A stretch of 64,000 bases of DNA from an uncultured Ruminococcus sp. (GCA_910576995.1 CAJTLC010000001.1:1221-65220); one strand, 5' to 3'. Counted from the first letter of the stretch, positions 1 to 8,749 are shown. Notes: generated by a model from the sequence alone, not told the origin. Program-made: numbers and translations.

Positions 1-64
<64 letters not shown>

Positions 65-196
65 ATAGTTCTGTTCATTTTTCATGCGCAAAAATACTTA
101 AATATAATAATGGTAAATCATACTCGAAAGGGCTGTAGACATAGGTTTATAGCTTTTTCGGGTATTTTTATATTAAATTAAAAATGGAGGTAACAC

Positions 197-2839
197 ATGA
201 AAAGAAAATTCAAGCAAATTCTTGCTGCGATTTCTGCGGCGGCGATGTTCTTTACAACTACAGCGGTACTGCCCGAAAAGATACCTTATTTCGGAGGAAT
301 AACAGCAATCGCAGAGGAAACAGGTCATGCTGAAAAACAAGCTACAGACGTGGTAAGTGTGACCATTGACGGTATAATTAACTATTATGCGGATATTACC
401 GCAGCATGGGATGCGGCAAAGGGCAACACTGCTTATGTTACTCTGTTGCAGGATGCGGATATCGGTTCTACAAAACTTTTAGTTAATAAGAACAGTGACA
501 TTACTCTTGACTGCGGTGGATATACCCTTACAGGTAGAGATGTTTATACCATAGGTATGATTGGTGGAAGTCTTACCGTAAAAAATGGTACAGTGACGAA
601 TACGACATATTTTTCCACGACTATAACTTTGGGTGGTAGTTCCCCTGCTGTGCTGACTGTGGAGAGCGGCGCTGTTATAAAGTCTGATAAAGGAGAATAT
701 GGGATTAGTTTTAACGACAATAGTTCTGTTAATATTTACGGAACGGTACAAAGTGTTGAAAACGGTGTATATGCCCTGGAGGGTACGTTGAATGTTTATC
801 CGGGTGCGGTGATTTCAGGCGATAAATATGGAATAAAAACATCGTCTTACTACGAATCGAACATCTTTTTGTACGGAGGTACAATTTATGGCGGAGAAAA
901 TGCTATTTATAGAAATCAAAAAGGAACTATTAACGTGGCAGAGGATATGACCGCTAAACTGGACGATGTTGTTCTTACATCTCCAATTACTGAATCTACC
1001 TCCGCCGGAACAATATCCTTGACATGTAGCGGTGCGCATACTTTTTATAATACTGCTTTGGATACAGAAGGAAATGTTACTTGTGCGAAATGCCCTGCAA
1101 AGGCATTAGCTATGGCGAAGATGGAAAATGACGGCACTACCTATTATGTGGGCGAGAGCAGTCTTGACAGTGTATTTGCGGACAGCAGTAACGACGGTGC
1201 AACCATTACGCTCTTGACGAATGTTGATAGGGAAGATACCCTCATAATTAAAATCAACTGTACTTTGGACTTAAATCAGCATACCATACACACAACAGGC
1301 GACTATGAACCAGGTATTTGGTTTTATGGATGGACAAATGTAACTATACAAGGCGAAGGCGAGGTTATTTCTGATAATAGTCACGCTCTTAATGTAATGG
1401 GAATTGTAACGCTGGAAGGCGGAACTTTTACAGGCAACGGAAAGAATTTTTGTGGTGTATATGTTAATTCAGAAGAAGCAGAGTTATATGTCAACGGAGA
1501 AAATGTAACAATTCAAAATGCGAGCGACGATATTGGATTGGGAGTCAATGCAGTAAAGTCCGTTCAACTTACCGCCGGAACTATAAGGACAATTAAAATC
1601 CTTTATTATGACAAATTAGTCACGCTCGGCGACCTGTTAGGACATACGGAAAGTACCAGATATGCTTATTTTGACGGCAATACACCCATTACAGATAAGC
1701 TGGGGGAAACATCGCTGACCGGCACGGTAACGGTTAAGGAGTGCGACCATTCTGTTGAAACCTATACTAACAATAATGACGGCACACATAAAATCTTCTG
1801 CCATGCATGTGGGAAAGATGAAAATGAAACGCATAACATCTCGAAAGCCGAAGCAAAATCTCCGACGTGTGTTGAGAACGGAAACATCGAATACTGGCAT
1901 TGTTCAGAATGTGAAAAATATTTCAGCGACGAAGCCTGCGCGTCCGAAACAACACTTGAAGATACGGTTATTGAGGCTGCGGGTCATAATTACCAAGGCG
2001 GAAAATGCAGCAGCTGCGGAATGTTCGAGGACGGAATAGGCAGACTTTCCGGCGCAAGCTTAAGTTTATCGGGCAATATAGGCGTAAACTTCTTTATGGA
2101 GCTTGACGAAAGCGTAATTGCAGATGAAAATGCATATATGCAGTTTACGCTGCCAAATGGCGATAAACCGCAGGTTATGGTAAGCGACGCTAAGGCGAAA
2201 GACGGTTGCTATGTTTTCTCCTGCGAAGTTTCGGCAAAAGAAATGGACAGCAAAATTACCGCTCAGATGATAACGTCAAACGGCGAGGGAACTGTTTACG
2301 AGTATTCCGTTAAAGAGTACGCCGATAGCGTTTCTGAAAATCAGTCCAATTTTGATGAGAAAACCATCAATCTTGTAAACGCTATGGCAAATTACGGAGA
2401 TTACGCAAAGGCGTATTTTGGAGGAGAAACTCTTGCGGCTACTCCCGAAATGGATAACATAACCGCAGATATTCTCGCTGGGTATGAAAAGCGGGAAAAT
2501 GGAGTATTGCCAAGCGGCGTCACATATTACGGTTCGAGCCTTATTCTTGAATCGAATACGACTTTACGCCACTATTTTAAGGTTGCAGACGGTACAGATG
2601 TTAGTCAGTGTAATTTCAGCGGAAGCAAGGGAAATTACTGCTGCATTGATATTGCAGATATTGCCGCCGGAAGCCTTTTCGATACGCATATTACGACCAT
2701 AGGCGATTACACGATAGAGTACGGTCCTATGACGTACGTTCAGACTGTGCTGAATAATGATTCCGCAGACGAGGCGCTGAAAAATACGCTGAAGGCATTG
2801 TATTTGTATGGTCAGTCAGCGCAGGCTTATATGAATTGA
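197..2839 (+). CDS. large secreted protein with beta-helix-like repeats
   Basis: An 880-residue protein with a signal peptide: a Lys/Arg-rich start and a hydrophobic stretch at about residues 8-25. The middle (about 50-470) is rich in Gly, Asn, Thr and Val with short repeating turns such as LDCGGYTLTG and LDLNQHTIHTTG, the look of a right-handed parallel beta-helix. About residues 515-620 contain two CxxC-type pairs (CHACG, CSECEKY, CSSCGMF). The last 260 residues begin at LSLSGNIGVNFFMELDES, which resembles a C-terminal domain I recall from Ruminococcus secreted proteins. No catalytic motif was recognised. A GGAGG ribosome site precedes ATG 197. The peptide gene at 2850 starts 10 bases after the stop, so the two are probably co-transcribed. 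Function unknown; a surface or adhesion role is only a guess. Confidence 0.8.
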   Translation: MKRKFKQILAAISAAAMFFTTTAVLPEKIPYFGGITAIAEETGHAEKQATDVVSVTIDGIINYYADITAAWDAAKGNTAYVTLLQDADIGSTKLLVNKNSDITLDCGGYTLTGRDVYTIGMIGGSLTVKNGTVTNTTYFSTTITLGGSSPAVLTVESGAVIKSDKGEYGISFNDNSSVNIYGTVQSVENGVYALEGTLNVYPGAVISGDKYGIKTSSYYESNIFLYGGTIYGGENAIYRNQKGTINVAEDMTAKLDDVVLTSPITESTSAGTISLTCSGAHTFYNTALDTEGNVTCAKCPAKALAMAKMENDGTTYYVGESSLDSVFADSSNDGATITLLTNVDREDTLIIKINCTLDLNQHTIHTTGDYEPGIWFYGWTNVTIQGEGEVISDNSHALNVMGIVTLEGGTFTGNGKNFCGVYVNSEEAELYVNGENVTIQNASDDIGLGVNAVKSVQLTAGTIRTIKILYYDKLVTLGDLLGHTESTRYAYFDGNTPITDKLGETSLTGTVTVKECDHSVETYTNNNDGTHKIFCHACGKDENETHNISKAEAKSPTCVENGNIEYWHCSECEKYFSDEACASETTLEDTVIEAAGHNYQGGKCSSCGMFEDGIGRLSGASLSLSGNIGVNFFMELDESVIADENAYMQFTLPNGDKPQVMVSDAKAKDGCYVFSCEVSAKEMDSKITAQMITSNGEGTVYEYSVKEYADSVSENQSNFDEKTINLVNAMANYGDYAKAYFGGETLAATPEMDNITADILAGYEKRENGVLPSGVTYYGSSLILESNTTLRHYFKVADGTDVSQCNFSGSKGNYCCIDIADIAAGSLFDTHITTIGDYTIEYGPMTYVQTVLNNDSADEALKNTLKALYLYGQSAQAYMN

Positions 2840-2849
2840 GGTGAGACAA

Positions 2850-2960
2850 ATGAAAGAAAAATATGTAAAGCCCGAAATGGAAATTATTGAGTTCGAGAGC
2901 GAGGACATTATCACGACGAGCGGTATCGACCTTGATGAAAATGAACTTCCGATAATGTAA
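2850..2960 (+). CDS. short peptide, candidate RiPP precursor (36 aa)
   Basis: ATG 2850 to TAA 2960 encodes 36 residues starting MKEKYVKPEMEIIEFESED, followed by IITTSG and an acidic tail ending ELPIM. It is preceded by a GAGGTGAG ribosome site, follows the upstream stop by 10 bases, and is closed by a strong terminator at 2968. Short Lys/Glu-rich leaders of the form KxYxKPExEIxEF...DxIxTSG are common in Clostridia and look like peptide leader sequences. The six-gene operon starting 235 bases downstream encodes a PqqD-type recognition protein, a kinase-like protein, a peptidase and an exporter, which makes this the natural substrate candidate. That link is inference: no core modification site can be identified, although Thr23, Thr24 and Ser25 are possible phospho-acceptors. 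Confidence 0.7.
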   Translation: MKEKYVKPEMEIIEFESEDIITTSGIDLDENELPIM

Positions 2961-2967
2961 GATAATG

Positions 2968-2997
2968 CAGACGCCGTCTATTTTCGGCGTCTGTTTC
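2968..2997 (+). terminator. intrinsic terminator after the peptide gene
   Basis: Stem CAGACGCCG (2968-2976) pairs with CGGCGTCTG (2985-2993) around an 8-base loop, followed by TTTC. It lies 7 bases after the stop of the 36-residue peptide gene, so it closes the secreted protein plus peptide transcript. Confidence 0.85.
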
Positions 2998-3119
2998 AAA
3001 TTGGCGTCATGCTCTGTCAGGAGTATGCAGATTGAAATGATAAGAGTTTGTGTTCATAGGCGGAGTATGCGGTATTAAAGCATACGCAGATGAGAAGAAT
3101 CAAAGATTTTGTTATCTAC

Positions 3120-3163
3120 GTAATTTTCGAGCATACAAATTTGCCGAAAAGACGTGTGCTTAA
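3120..3163. repeat. internally deleted remnant of the dispersed inverted-repeat element
   Basis: The segment joins ATTTTCGAGCATA to AATTTGCCGAAAAGACGTG. Both blocks occur, widely separated, in the reverse complement of the 18977-19163 element, so this looks like a shrunken copy in which the interior was lost. It sits in the gap between the peptide terminator and the lipoprotein gene. Confidence 0.5.
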
Positions 3164-3194
3164 TCTATGATCATAAGCTTTAAAAGGAGTAAAT

Positions 3195-3602
3195 ATGAAA
3201 AGGATTCTGATTTTATGCCTGACTTTTGCATTGCTTTGTGTTGGCTGCACCGACGATTCACATAGTAAAAAGGACTCAGGTATTGAAACTTCCGATGCAG
3301 CAGATGAGTCAGACAGCAATTCAGAAACAGAAACTGTCGTGACAACAAACACTGCTGAAACTTCCGGAGAAGAAAAGGAGTTTATCGTTACAGAGCCAAA
3401 CGAGGAAAATATAACAACTGCCGTTTCAAGAATGCCCGTTCTCAAACCAGATCATACTAAAACAGAAACTGCCGTTTCACCGGTTTCAACGACTAAAACG
3501 CCTGCAAAAACTTATATAGCTGCGACTGCGCAGGCAGATGAAAAAACAACAGCTGAAACGAAATCAGAAGTAATAGAACTGCCTTTTGTGCCTATTGGGT
3601 GA
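3195..3602 (+). CDS. small Thr/Glu-rich lipoprotein
   Basis: A 135-residue protein with a lipoprotein signal: MKR, a hydrophobic core, then LLCVGC with the lipidated Cys at residue 18. The mature part has no visible fold and is rich in Ser, Thr, Glu and Lys, with ETAVS and TTAVS repeats suggesting a flexible, extended stalk. Start ATG 3195 follows an AAAAGGAG ribosome site. It is the first gene of the tight operon running to 7748, with only 3 bases to the next gene. An accessory, immunity or anchoring role in the peptide system is conceivable from its position, but nothing in the sequence proves it. Confidence 0.75.
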   Translation: MKRILILCLTFALLCVGCTDDSHSKKDSGIETSDAADESDSNSETETVVTTNTAETSGEEKEFIVTEPNEENITTAVSRMPVLKPDHTKTETAVSPVSTTKTPAKTYIAATAQADEKTTAETKSEVIELPFVPIG

Positions 3603-3605
3603 ACT

Positions 3606-4316
3606 ATGAGGGGAATATATAAAATTGCCGGCAGGGTCATTGAAATTGAATCGGTTTATGACGAGGTTCATAAGCTCTGCCATGAGTACAAGCATAGCGG
3701 AAGCGTGGATTTTTCGGTTAAAGTTTCACAAAATGATATTGATTCCGAACGTGAAAAATCTGCACGCTCCGCAGGAGGATTTTCCGATAGTTACCTTGAA
3801 ACGCTTGCGGTATACCGCCGAATTGCAGAGCAGATGATTGAATTTGATACGATTTTGTTTCACGGTTCGCTGATCGCAGTTGACGGCGAGGGATATTTGT
3901 TTACCGCTAAAAGCGGTACGGGAAAATCTACGCATACACGGCTTTGGCGTGAACTTTTCGGTGAGCGCGCGGTTATGGTAAATGATGATAAGCCGCTTCT
4001 GCATATAACTGAAAATGGCATTTTGGCATATGGAACTCCATGGGACGGTAAACATCATTTGAGCAGTAATATTGCCGTACCTTTGAAAGCTGTCTGTATT
4101 CTGGCGCGTGCCGAATCAAATCATATAGAAAAAATAATGAGATCATCGGCTTATCCGATGCTTTTACAACAGACCTGCCGTCCGGAAAATTCTTTTAAAA
4201 TGAGAAAAACATTAAAGCTTCTCAATAAAATATTAAACGCTGCGTCCCTTTATAAATTGGAATGCAATATGAATATTGAGGCGGCTGAAACAGCATATAA
4301 CGCTATGAAAGGATAA
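3606..4316 (+). CDS. HPr-kinase/PEPCK-like P-loop protein
   Basis: A 236-residue protein with a Walker A motif AKSGTGKST at residues 101-109, followed by RLWRELFG and a VNDDKPLL segment (about 125-132) in the place of the HPr-kinase acidic metal-binding stretch, then GTPWDGKHH. This is the architecture of HPr-serine-kinase C-terminal-domain relatives found beside PqqD proteins in peptide clusters. In lasso clusters such as paeninodin, a related kinase phosphorylates the C-terminal Ser of the peptide. Here it sits 3 bases after the lipoprotein and 5 bases before the PqqD gene. Its substrate is unknown; the 36-residue peptide is the obvious candidate. A purely regulatory ATP-binding role cannot be excluded. 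Confidence 0.75.
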   Translation: MRGIYKIAGRVIEIESVYDEVHKLCHEYKHSGSVDFSVKVSQNDIDSEREKSARSAGGFSDSYLETLAVYRRIAEQMIEFDTILFHGSLIAVDGEGYLFTAKSGTGKSTHTRLWRELFGERAVMVNDDKPLLHITENGILAYGTPWDGKHHLSSNIAVPLKAVCILARAESNHIEKIMRSSAYPMLLQQTCRPENSFKMRKTLKLLNKILNAASLYKLECNMNIEAAETAYNAMKG

Positions 4317-4321
4317 TTAAA

Positions 4322-4588
4322 ATGAAATTAAAAAGCGGAGTTATAACAGACGATTTAAACGGAGAATTTATTGCTGTTCCCTCCGGAAATGCAAGCAGAT
4401 CTTTTAACGGAATGATAAGAAATAACGTCACAGCAAATTTTCTTTTTGAACGTCTTATGAATGATACGACCGAGGAAAATCTTGTTTCCGATCTGCTTGA
4501 AAAGTACGATGTCTCAGAGAAAACCGCAAAATCAGATGTGCATGATTTTCTTGAAAAACTAAGAAAAACAGGTCTGCTTGATGAGTAA
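4322..4588 (+). CDS. PqqD-like peptide-recognition protein
   Basis: An 88-residue protein with the PqqD/RRE pattern: a short N-terminal beta region ending in FIAVPSG, the NG...NVTANFLFERL segment, then a helical part with the typical LLEKYDVSEKTAKSDVHDFL acidic helix and a final GLLDE. PqqD-type domains bind leader peptides and hand them to modifying enzymes. Its last 8 bases overlap the peptidase start, which implies translational coupling. It resembles the B1 protein of lasso systems, but no B2 transglutaminase-like or cyclase gene is adjacent. Confidence 0.85.
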   Translation: MKLKSGVITDDLNGEFIAVPSGNASRSFNGMIRNNVTANFLFERLMNDTTEENLVSDLLEKYDVSEKTAKSDVHDFLEKLRKTGLLDE

Positions 4589-5000
4589 AAGCGCCATTGA
4601 AAAAGAACTTGACCGTGCAGGAAGAATATTGCAGATTACCGTCGGCGACAGCATGGAACCTATGCTGAAAAACCGGCAGAATGCAGTTTTGCTGGAAAAA
4701 GCGGAGGGTATTTTGAAAAAGTACGATCTGCCGCTGTATAAACGTCCGAACGGACAGTATGTTCTTCATAGAATTATCAAGGTTCGGAAAAAAGATTATA
4801 TTACCTGCGGAGACAACCGATGGAAGACGGAAGTAATTCCGCATGAATGGGTAATCGCCTGTACAAGCGGATATTACAAGGGCGGAAGTTTTATTTCGGC
4901 TGATGATGAAAACTATCGTAAATATCTGAAAACTCTTTGTATTCGGAGGAAAAAGCTTTGGATAAAATCAATCGTAAAGAGGTTGTTCAATGAAAAATAA
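4581..5000 (+). CDS. S24/S26-type (signal-peptidase-like) serine peptidase
   Basis: A 139-residue protein from ATG 4581; a TTG one codon upstream is in frame but less likely. The VGDSMEPML motif holds the catalytic Ser24. A later segment YVLHRIIKV...YITCGDN matches the conserved HR and GDN boxes of type I signal peptidases. No clear general-base Lys sits in the usual place; K/R residues in LYKRPN or the His of HRI could serve, as in the His-containing SPases. There is no obvious membrane anchor, which is unusual for a signal peptidase and fits a cytosolic leader-removing role, as in other peptide clusters. It overlaps the PqqD gene by 8 bases and the ABC gene by 11. Confidence 0.75.
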   Translation: MSKSAIEKELDRAGRILQITVGDSMEPMLKNRQNAVLLEKAEGILKKYDLPLYKRPNGQYVLHRIIKVRKKDYITCGDNRWKTEVIPHEWVIACTSGYYKGGSFISADDENYRKYLKTLCIRRKKLWIKSIVKRLFNEK

Positions 5001-6657
5001 CAGTGCGCTGAAATGGCTTTTGTCTATTCTGAAAAGGGAAATACACGGCGTAATTTTGCTGACGGTGTTAAATTCAATGATTTCCGCAAGTGCAGTTCTG
5101 TTCGCCCTCGACATGAGAAGGGTAATCGACAGCGCAGTTTCTCATAGCATATCGGATTTCAGATTATATACGCTTATTCTTGGAACAATAATTCTTTTTC
5201 AGATATCTGCACGGGCAGTATGCCGAAGAATAGACGAAAAATCAAAATCCGCAATAGAAAACAAATTAAAAAGGCGCGCTTATGAAACGATTCTCACAAG
5301 AGATTTTTCGGTACTTTCAGGTTATCATACGGGAGAACTGCAAAACAGAATGACGAGCGACACAGTAATTATTGCAGACGGAATCGCATCTGTTATGCCA
5401 AATGCAGCGGCAATGCTTGTGAAAACAACGGGAGCTGCAATTGTTCTTTTTACGCTTGATATACGGTTTGCTTCGGTGTTTATTACAGGCGGTATTCTGC
5501 TGATTTTCGTTACATATCTTTTTCGTAAAGCAATGAAAAAGCTTCATAAGCAGGTGCAGACCGCAGACGGAAAAGTGCGTTCGTATCTGCAGGAAACTGT
5601 CGGGAATCTTCTTGTAATACGATGCTTTGGCGGCGAAAGCAGATCTGTCGGTATTGCGGCGGATAAAATGAAGTCGTATCAGAATATACGTCTTAAGCGC
5701 AATATGTTTTCAAACTTATGCAATGTAGGATTCGGAATTGTTATGAACGGCGGATATTTTTTCGGGCTTATATGGTGTGGAACGGGAATACTTTACGGCA
5801 GAATTTCCTATGGAACACTGACGGCTGTATTACAGCTTGTAAATCAGATTCAGCAGCCCTTGGCAGGCGTCACGGGTTATCTTCCGAAATATTATTCAAT
5901 GCTCGCGTCGGCAGAAAGACTTTTGGAACTTGAAACTTTGAAAAAAGACCATACAGATGAAAAAATCAGCAGGGAGTTTCGCGATGAACTTTATAAGAAT
6001 CTGAAAGAAATCAAGTTTGAGGACGTTTCTTTTCAATATCCGGACGGCACGAAAGTTATGAAAAATTTCTGTCACTGCATAGAGAAAGGAAGTTTTACCG
6101 CAATTACGGGAAGATCAGGAATCGGAAAAAGCACTCTGTTAAAGCTCCTCATTTCTATTTATGATATCGACAGCGGCGAAATAAATTTTGTTGCGGATGA
6201 TAACAAAAAAATTGCCGTAACAGCCGCCGAACGTTCAATGTTTGCATATGTTCCGCAGGGAAATTTTTTAATGTCGGGAACGATTGCCGAAGCGGTAAGC
6301 TTTATAAGCGGCGCTCTTCCTGATATGGAAAAAGTGAAAAAGAGCTGTGAAATTGCTTGTGCCGACGAATTTATAAAATGTCTCGATAAGGGCTGCAATA
6401 CGCCGATTGGTGAAAAGGGTTGCGGACTTTCGGAGGGACAGATACAGCGGTTAGCCGTTGCAAGAGCGATATATTCCGGCTCGCCTGTTCTGCTTCTGGA
6501 CGAGTCAACATCCGCTCTCGACCAAGCTACAGAACAGAAATTATTGGAAAATCTCAGAATGATGACGAATAAGACCGTAATTATAGTTACCCATAGAAAA
6601 GCTGCATTAAAAATATGCGATAGAATTATTGATTTTGATAAAATGGAGGAATTATGA
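4990..6657 (+). CDS. ABC exporter (membrane plus ATPase domains)
   Basis: A 555-residue half transporter. About six membrane segments fill residues 15-300; the nucleotide-binding domain follows with Walker A GRSGIGKST, signature LSEGQIQR, Walker B PVLLLDESTSALD and switch His in VTHRK. It lacks the N-terminal C39 cysteine peptidase found in many bacteriocin exporters, so leader removal must be done elsewhere, plausibly by the S26-type peptidase encoded just upstream. It overlaps both neighbours by a few bases, as in a single translationally coupled operon. Likely cargo is the operon's peptide product; a lipid or drug substrate remains possible. Confidence 0.9.
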   Translation: MKNNSALKWLLSILKREIHGVILLTVLNSMISASAVLFALDMRRVIDSAVSHSISDFRLYTLILGTIILFQISARAVCRRIDEKSKSAIENKLKRRAYETILTRDFSVLSGYHTGELQNRMTSDTVIIADGIASVMPNAAAMLVKTTGAAIVLFTLDIRFASVFITGGILLIFVTYLFRKAMKKLHKQVQTADGKVRSYLQETVGNLLVIRCFGGESRSVGIAADKMKSYQNIRLKRNMFSNLCNVGFGIVMNGGYFFGLIWCGTGILYGRISYGTLTAVLQLVNQIQQPLAGVTGYLPKYYSMLASAERLLELETLKKDHTDEKISREFRDELYKNLKEIKFEDVSFQYPDGTKVMKNFCHCIEKGSFTAITGRSGIGKSTLLKLLISIYDIDSGEINFVADDNKKIAVTAAERSMFAYVPQGNFLMSGTIAEAVSFISGALPDMEKVKKSCEIACADEFIKCLDKGCNTPIGEKGCGLSEGQIQRLAVARAIYSGSPVLLLDESTSALDQATEQKLLENLRMMTNKTVIIVTHRKAALKICDRIIDFDKMEEL

Positions 6658-7748
6658 CGGCAGATAAATATGTCATTCATTTGATAAAGTGCGCATTGAA
6701 AAATGAACAGCCGGACGAAAAACCTGCAAATTTGTCTTGGAATGAGATCTTTCGATTGGGAGACAAGCATATGATATCAAATATGGTCTGGTACAGCGTC
6801 AATAAATTGAAAGACAAACCCCAGGCTGACTTCTGGATAAAATGGACGGAAATCAAAAACAAGTCGCTTGTCAAGGATATTACGCAGAGAAGTGAATTTG
6901 ATAAAATAACTGCGGCTTTTGAAAAGGAACAGGTGCGCTGTATGCCCGTCAAGGGACTTTTCTTAAAAAAGCTGTATCCGCAGTCCGACTTCAGAACAAT
7001 GTCCGATATAGATATTCTGACGGATATTGAAAACGCGCAGAAAGCAGGAAATATAATGCGTTCTTTAGGGTATGCGTGTAAAAGTATCGGAACTGCTCAT
7101 CACGACGTATATTTCAAATCTCCTGTTATGAATATCGAAATTCACAAACAGCTTTTTTCCGATATTACATTTAAAAATCTGAGTGAATATTATAATGACG
7201 TTTTTACAAATGCGGAAAAAATAAGCGGTTATGAATTTGTATATAAAATGATGGACGAAGAGTTTTATATTTATGTTTTGGCGCATTTCTACAAGCATTA
7301 TTCGAGAGGCGGAAGCGGTATCCGTTCGGTTATGGATATTTATGTTCTCAATCACAATATTTATGAAAAGCTTGATAAGCACAGCCTTGACCATAAGCTT
7401 GACCTTCTTAAGCTTCTCAATTTCAGAAATCAGATTACAGATTTATCCGAAGTATGGTTTGGCGAAAAAGAAGAAACCCCTGAAACGGCAAAGCTTTCCG
7501 GCTATGTTCTGAACAGTGGGACATATGGAACAATGTCTAATCTGATAAACAGTCAGGTCAAAGCCAGAGGAAGAACGGGGTATTTTCTTTACAGCGCTTT
7601 TCTTCCGCTGTATCTTATGAAGAATAATTATCCGATTTTAAATAAAGCTCCGTTTTTACTCCCGCTTTTTTGGATTTGGAGGCTGATATCGGCTTTGATA
7701 ACAAAAAGAAATGTGGTTATGCTTAAACTCCGGGCTGTTTTCAAATAA
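6654..7748 (+). CDS. nucleotidyltransferase-family protein (PF14907-like)
   Basis: A 364-residue protein. The segment PVKGLFLKKLYP...RTMSDIDILTD (residues 98-123) is the signature of the uncharacterised nucleotidyltransferase family PF14907, with the KG pair at 100-101 and the metal-binding D118/D120 pair. A conserved EIHKQLF follows at about 163. Members occur often in lasso and other RiPP clusters, where some are thought to add nucleotides or act as tailoring enzymes. ATG overlaps the ABC stop by 4 bases and it is the last gene of the operon, closed by a terminator at 7781. Confidence 0.75.
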   Translation: MTADKYVIHLIKCALKNEQPDEKPANLSWNEIFRLGDKHMISNMVWYSVNKLKDKPQADFWIKWTEIKNKSLVKDITQRSEFDKITAAFEKEQVRCMPVKGLFLKKLYPQSDFRTMSDIDILTDIENAQKAGNIMRSLGYACKSIGTAHHDVYFKSPVMNIEIHKQLFSDITFKNLSEYYNDVFTNAEKISGYEFVYKMMDEEFYIYVLAHFYKHYSRGGSGIRSVMDIYVLNHNIYEKLDKHSLDHKLDLLKLLNFRNQITDLSEVWFGEKEETPETAKLSGYVLNSGTYGTMSNLINSQVKARGRTGYFLYSAFLPLYLMKNNYPILNKAPFLLPLFWIWRLISALITKRNVVMLKLRAVFK

Positions 7749-7780
7749 GTCATAGAGCGTGTTCACATAAAATAACTCTG

Positions 7781-7824
7781 AAAAACTCCGCAGGGATTCT
7801 GTTGTCTTTGCGGAGTTTTTCATT
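7781..7824 (+). terminator. intrinsic terminator of the peptide-system operon
   Basis: A 12-bp stem, AAAAACTCCGCA (7781-7792) with TGCGGAGTTTTT (7809-7820), is flanked by A and T runs and so can work in both directions. The motif AGAGCGTGTTCAC lies between the stop codon and the stem, at 7754-7766. Confidence 0.85.
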
Positions 7825-7856
7825 TTAAAAAATTATGAAAAAATTCCGGAAACCTC

Positions 7857-7885
7857 TTGACATCTTAATAATTTTATGTTATTAT
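7857..7885 (+). promoter_or_regulatory. promoter of the NAD salvage operon
   Basis: TTGACA (7857-7862), a 17-base spacer and TATTAT (7880-7885) lie 32 bases before the TTG start codon of the NrtR-like gene, with no other gene between. Confidence 0.8.
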
Positions 7886-7900
7886 CATAATATAAATAAC
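7878..7900. promoter_or_regulatory. imperfect palindrome, candidate NrtR operator
   Basis: GTTATT and AATAAC form the arms of a 23-base imperfect palindrome that covers the -10 box and start region of the NAD salvage promoter. A repressor bound here would block transcription, and the first gene of the operon encodes an NrtR-like regulator. The assignment is inference: the arms are short and AT-rich. Confidence 0.4.
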
Positions 7901-7916
7901 ACAGGAGGCAAGTATA

Positions 7917-8735
7917 TTGAGCAGTGAAAAAGAATTTTTATCCGATTACAGTATTAAAGACTATGAACGTCCTTCGGTAACGGCTGACGTCGCGGCTTTT
8001 ATTATAAGCTCTGAAGACAGGGTAAGCTATCGTAAAAATCCCGAAAATAAGCTGCGGCTGCTGCTTATCAAACGAGGCGGACATCCGTTCAAGGATATGT
8101 GGGCTTTGCCAGGAGGTTTTCTGCAAAAGGGGGAAACTATTGAGGAATGCGCGCTGAGGGAAATTCACGAGGAAACCAACATAATGCCGACTGCTCTTAT
8201 GCCGGTGGGAGTTTTCAGCAAAACAGGACGCGACCCGAGAGGCTGGATAATATCTAACGCCTATGTTTCCATAATCAGCGAGGAATCCGTAAAGCAGGTT
8301 GGTATGGACGACGCTTCCGACGCGCAATGGTTCAGCATAAGCTTTGACCGCGGCGATGATGGGATATACGATCTTACGCTTGCATTTGAAGATATAGAGC
8401 TGAACGCTGTTTTAGCGGAAGAAAAAACCAGTTTCGGACGTACAGAATTTCGCATCGTTGACAGCGGAGGACTTGCATTTGATCATGCCGCGATCATAGC
8501 CATGGCGCTGACAGTTTTGAGAAATGAAGCGAAAAATTATGAGACTATATTTGATTTTCTGCCAGAGAAATTCACGCTTACCGCACTCCAGAAAGTTCAG
8601 GAAACTATCATGAACGTATCGGTACTGCCGGCAAATTTTCGCCGGATGGTCAGCGGATATGTGGAGGAAACAGACGAATTTGCAAGAGGAGAGGGGCATC
8701 GTCCCGCTAAGCTGTACACAAGAAAAAAGCTGTAA
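7917..8735 (+). CDS. nrtR: NrtR-like NUDIX-domain transcriptional regulator
   Basis: A 272-residue protein with an N-terminal NUDIX domain (about 20-165) and a C-terminal region (about 195-265) like the winged helix of NrtR (LPEKFTLTALQKVQETIM...PANFRRMVSG). The NUDIX box runs from GFLQKGE to REIHEETNI; the final conserved Gly is Asn, as expected for regulators that sense ADP-ribose rather than being efficient hydrolases. The TTG start at 7917 is supported by AGGAGG at the right distance. NrtR represses NAD synthesis genes in many bacteria, and the next two genes encode nicotinamidase and nicotinate phosphoribosyltransferase, so the context agrees. A plain NUDIX hydrolase is the alternative. 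Confidence 0.85.
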   Translation: MSSEKEFLSDYSIKDYERPSVTADVAAFIISSEDRVSYRKNPENKLRLLLIKRGGHPFKDMWALPGGFLQKGETIEECALREIHEETNIMPTALMPVGVFSKTGRDPRGWIISNAYVSIISEESVKQVGMDDASDAQWFSISFDRGDDGIYDLTLAFEDIELNAVLAEEKTSFGRTEFRIVDSGGLAFDHAAIIAMALTVLRNEAKNYETIFDFLPEKFTLTALQKVQETIMNVSVLPANFRRMVSGYVEETDEFARGEGHRPAKLYTRKKL

Positions 8736-8749
8736 AGGAGATAATTTAT

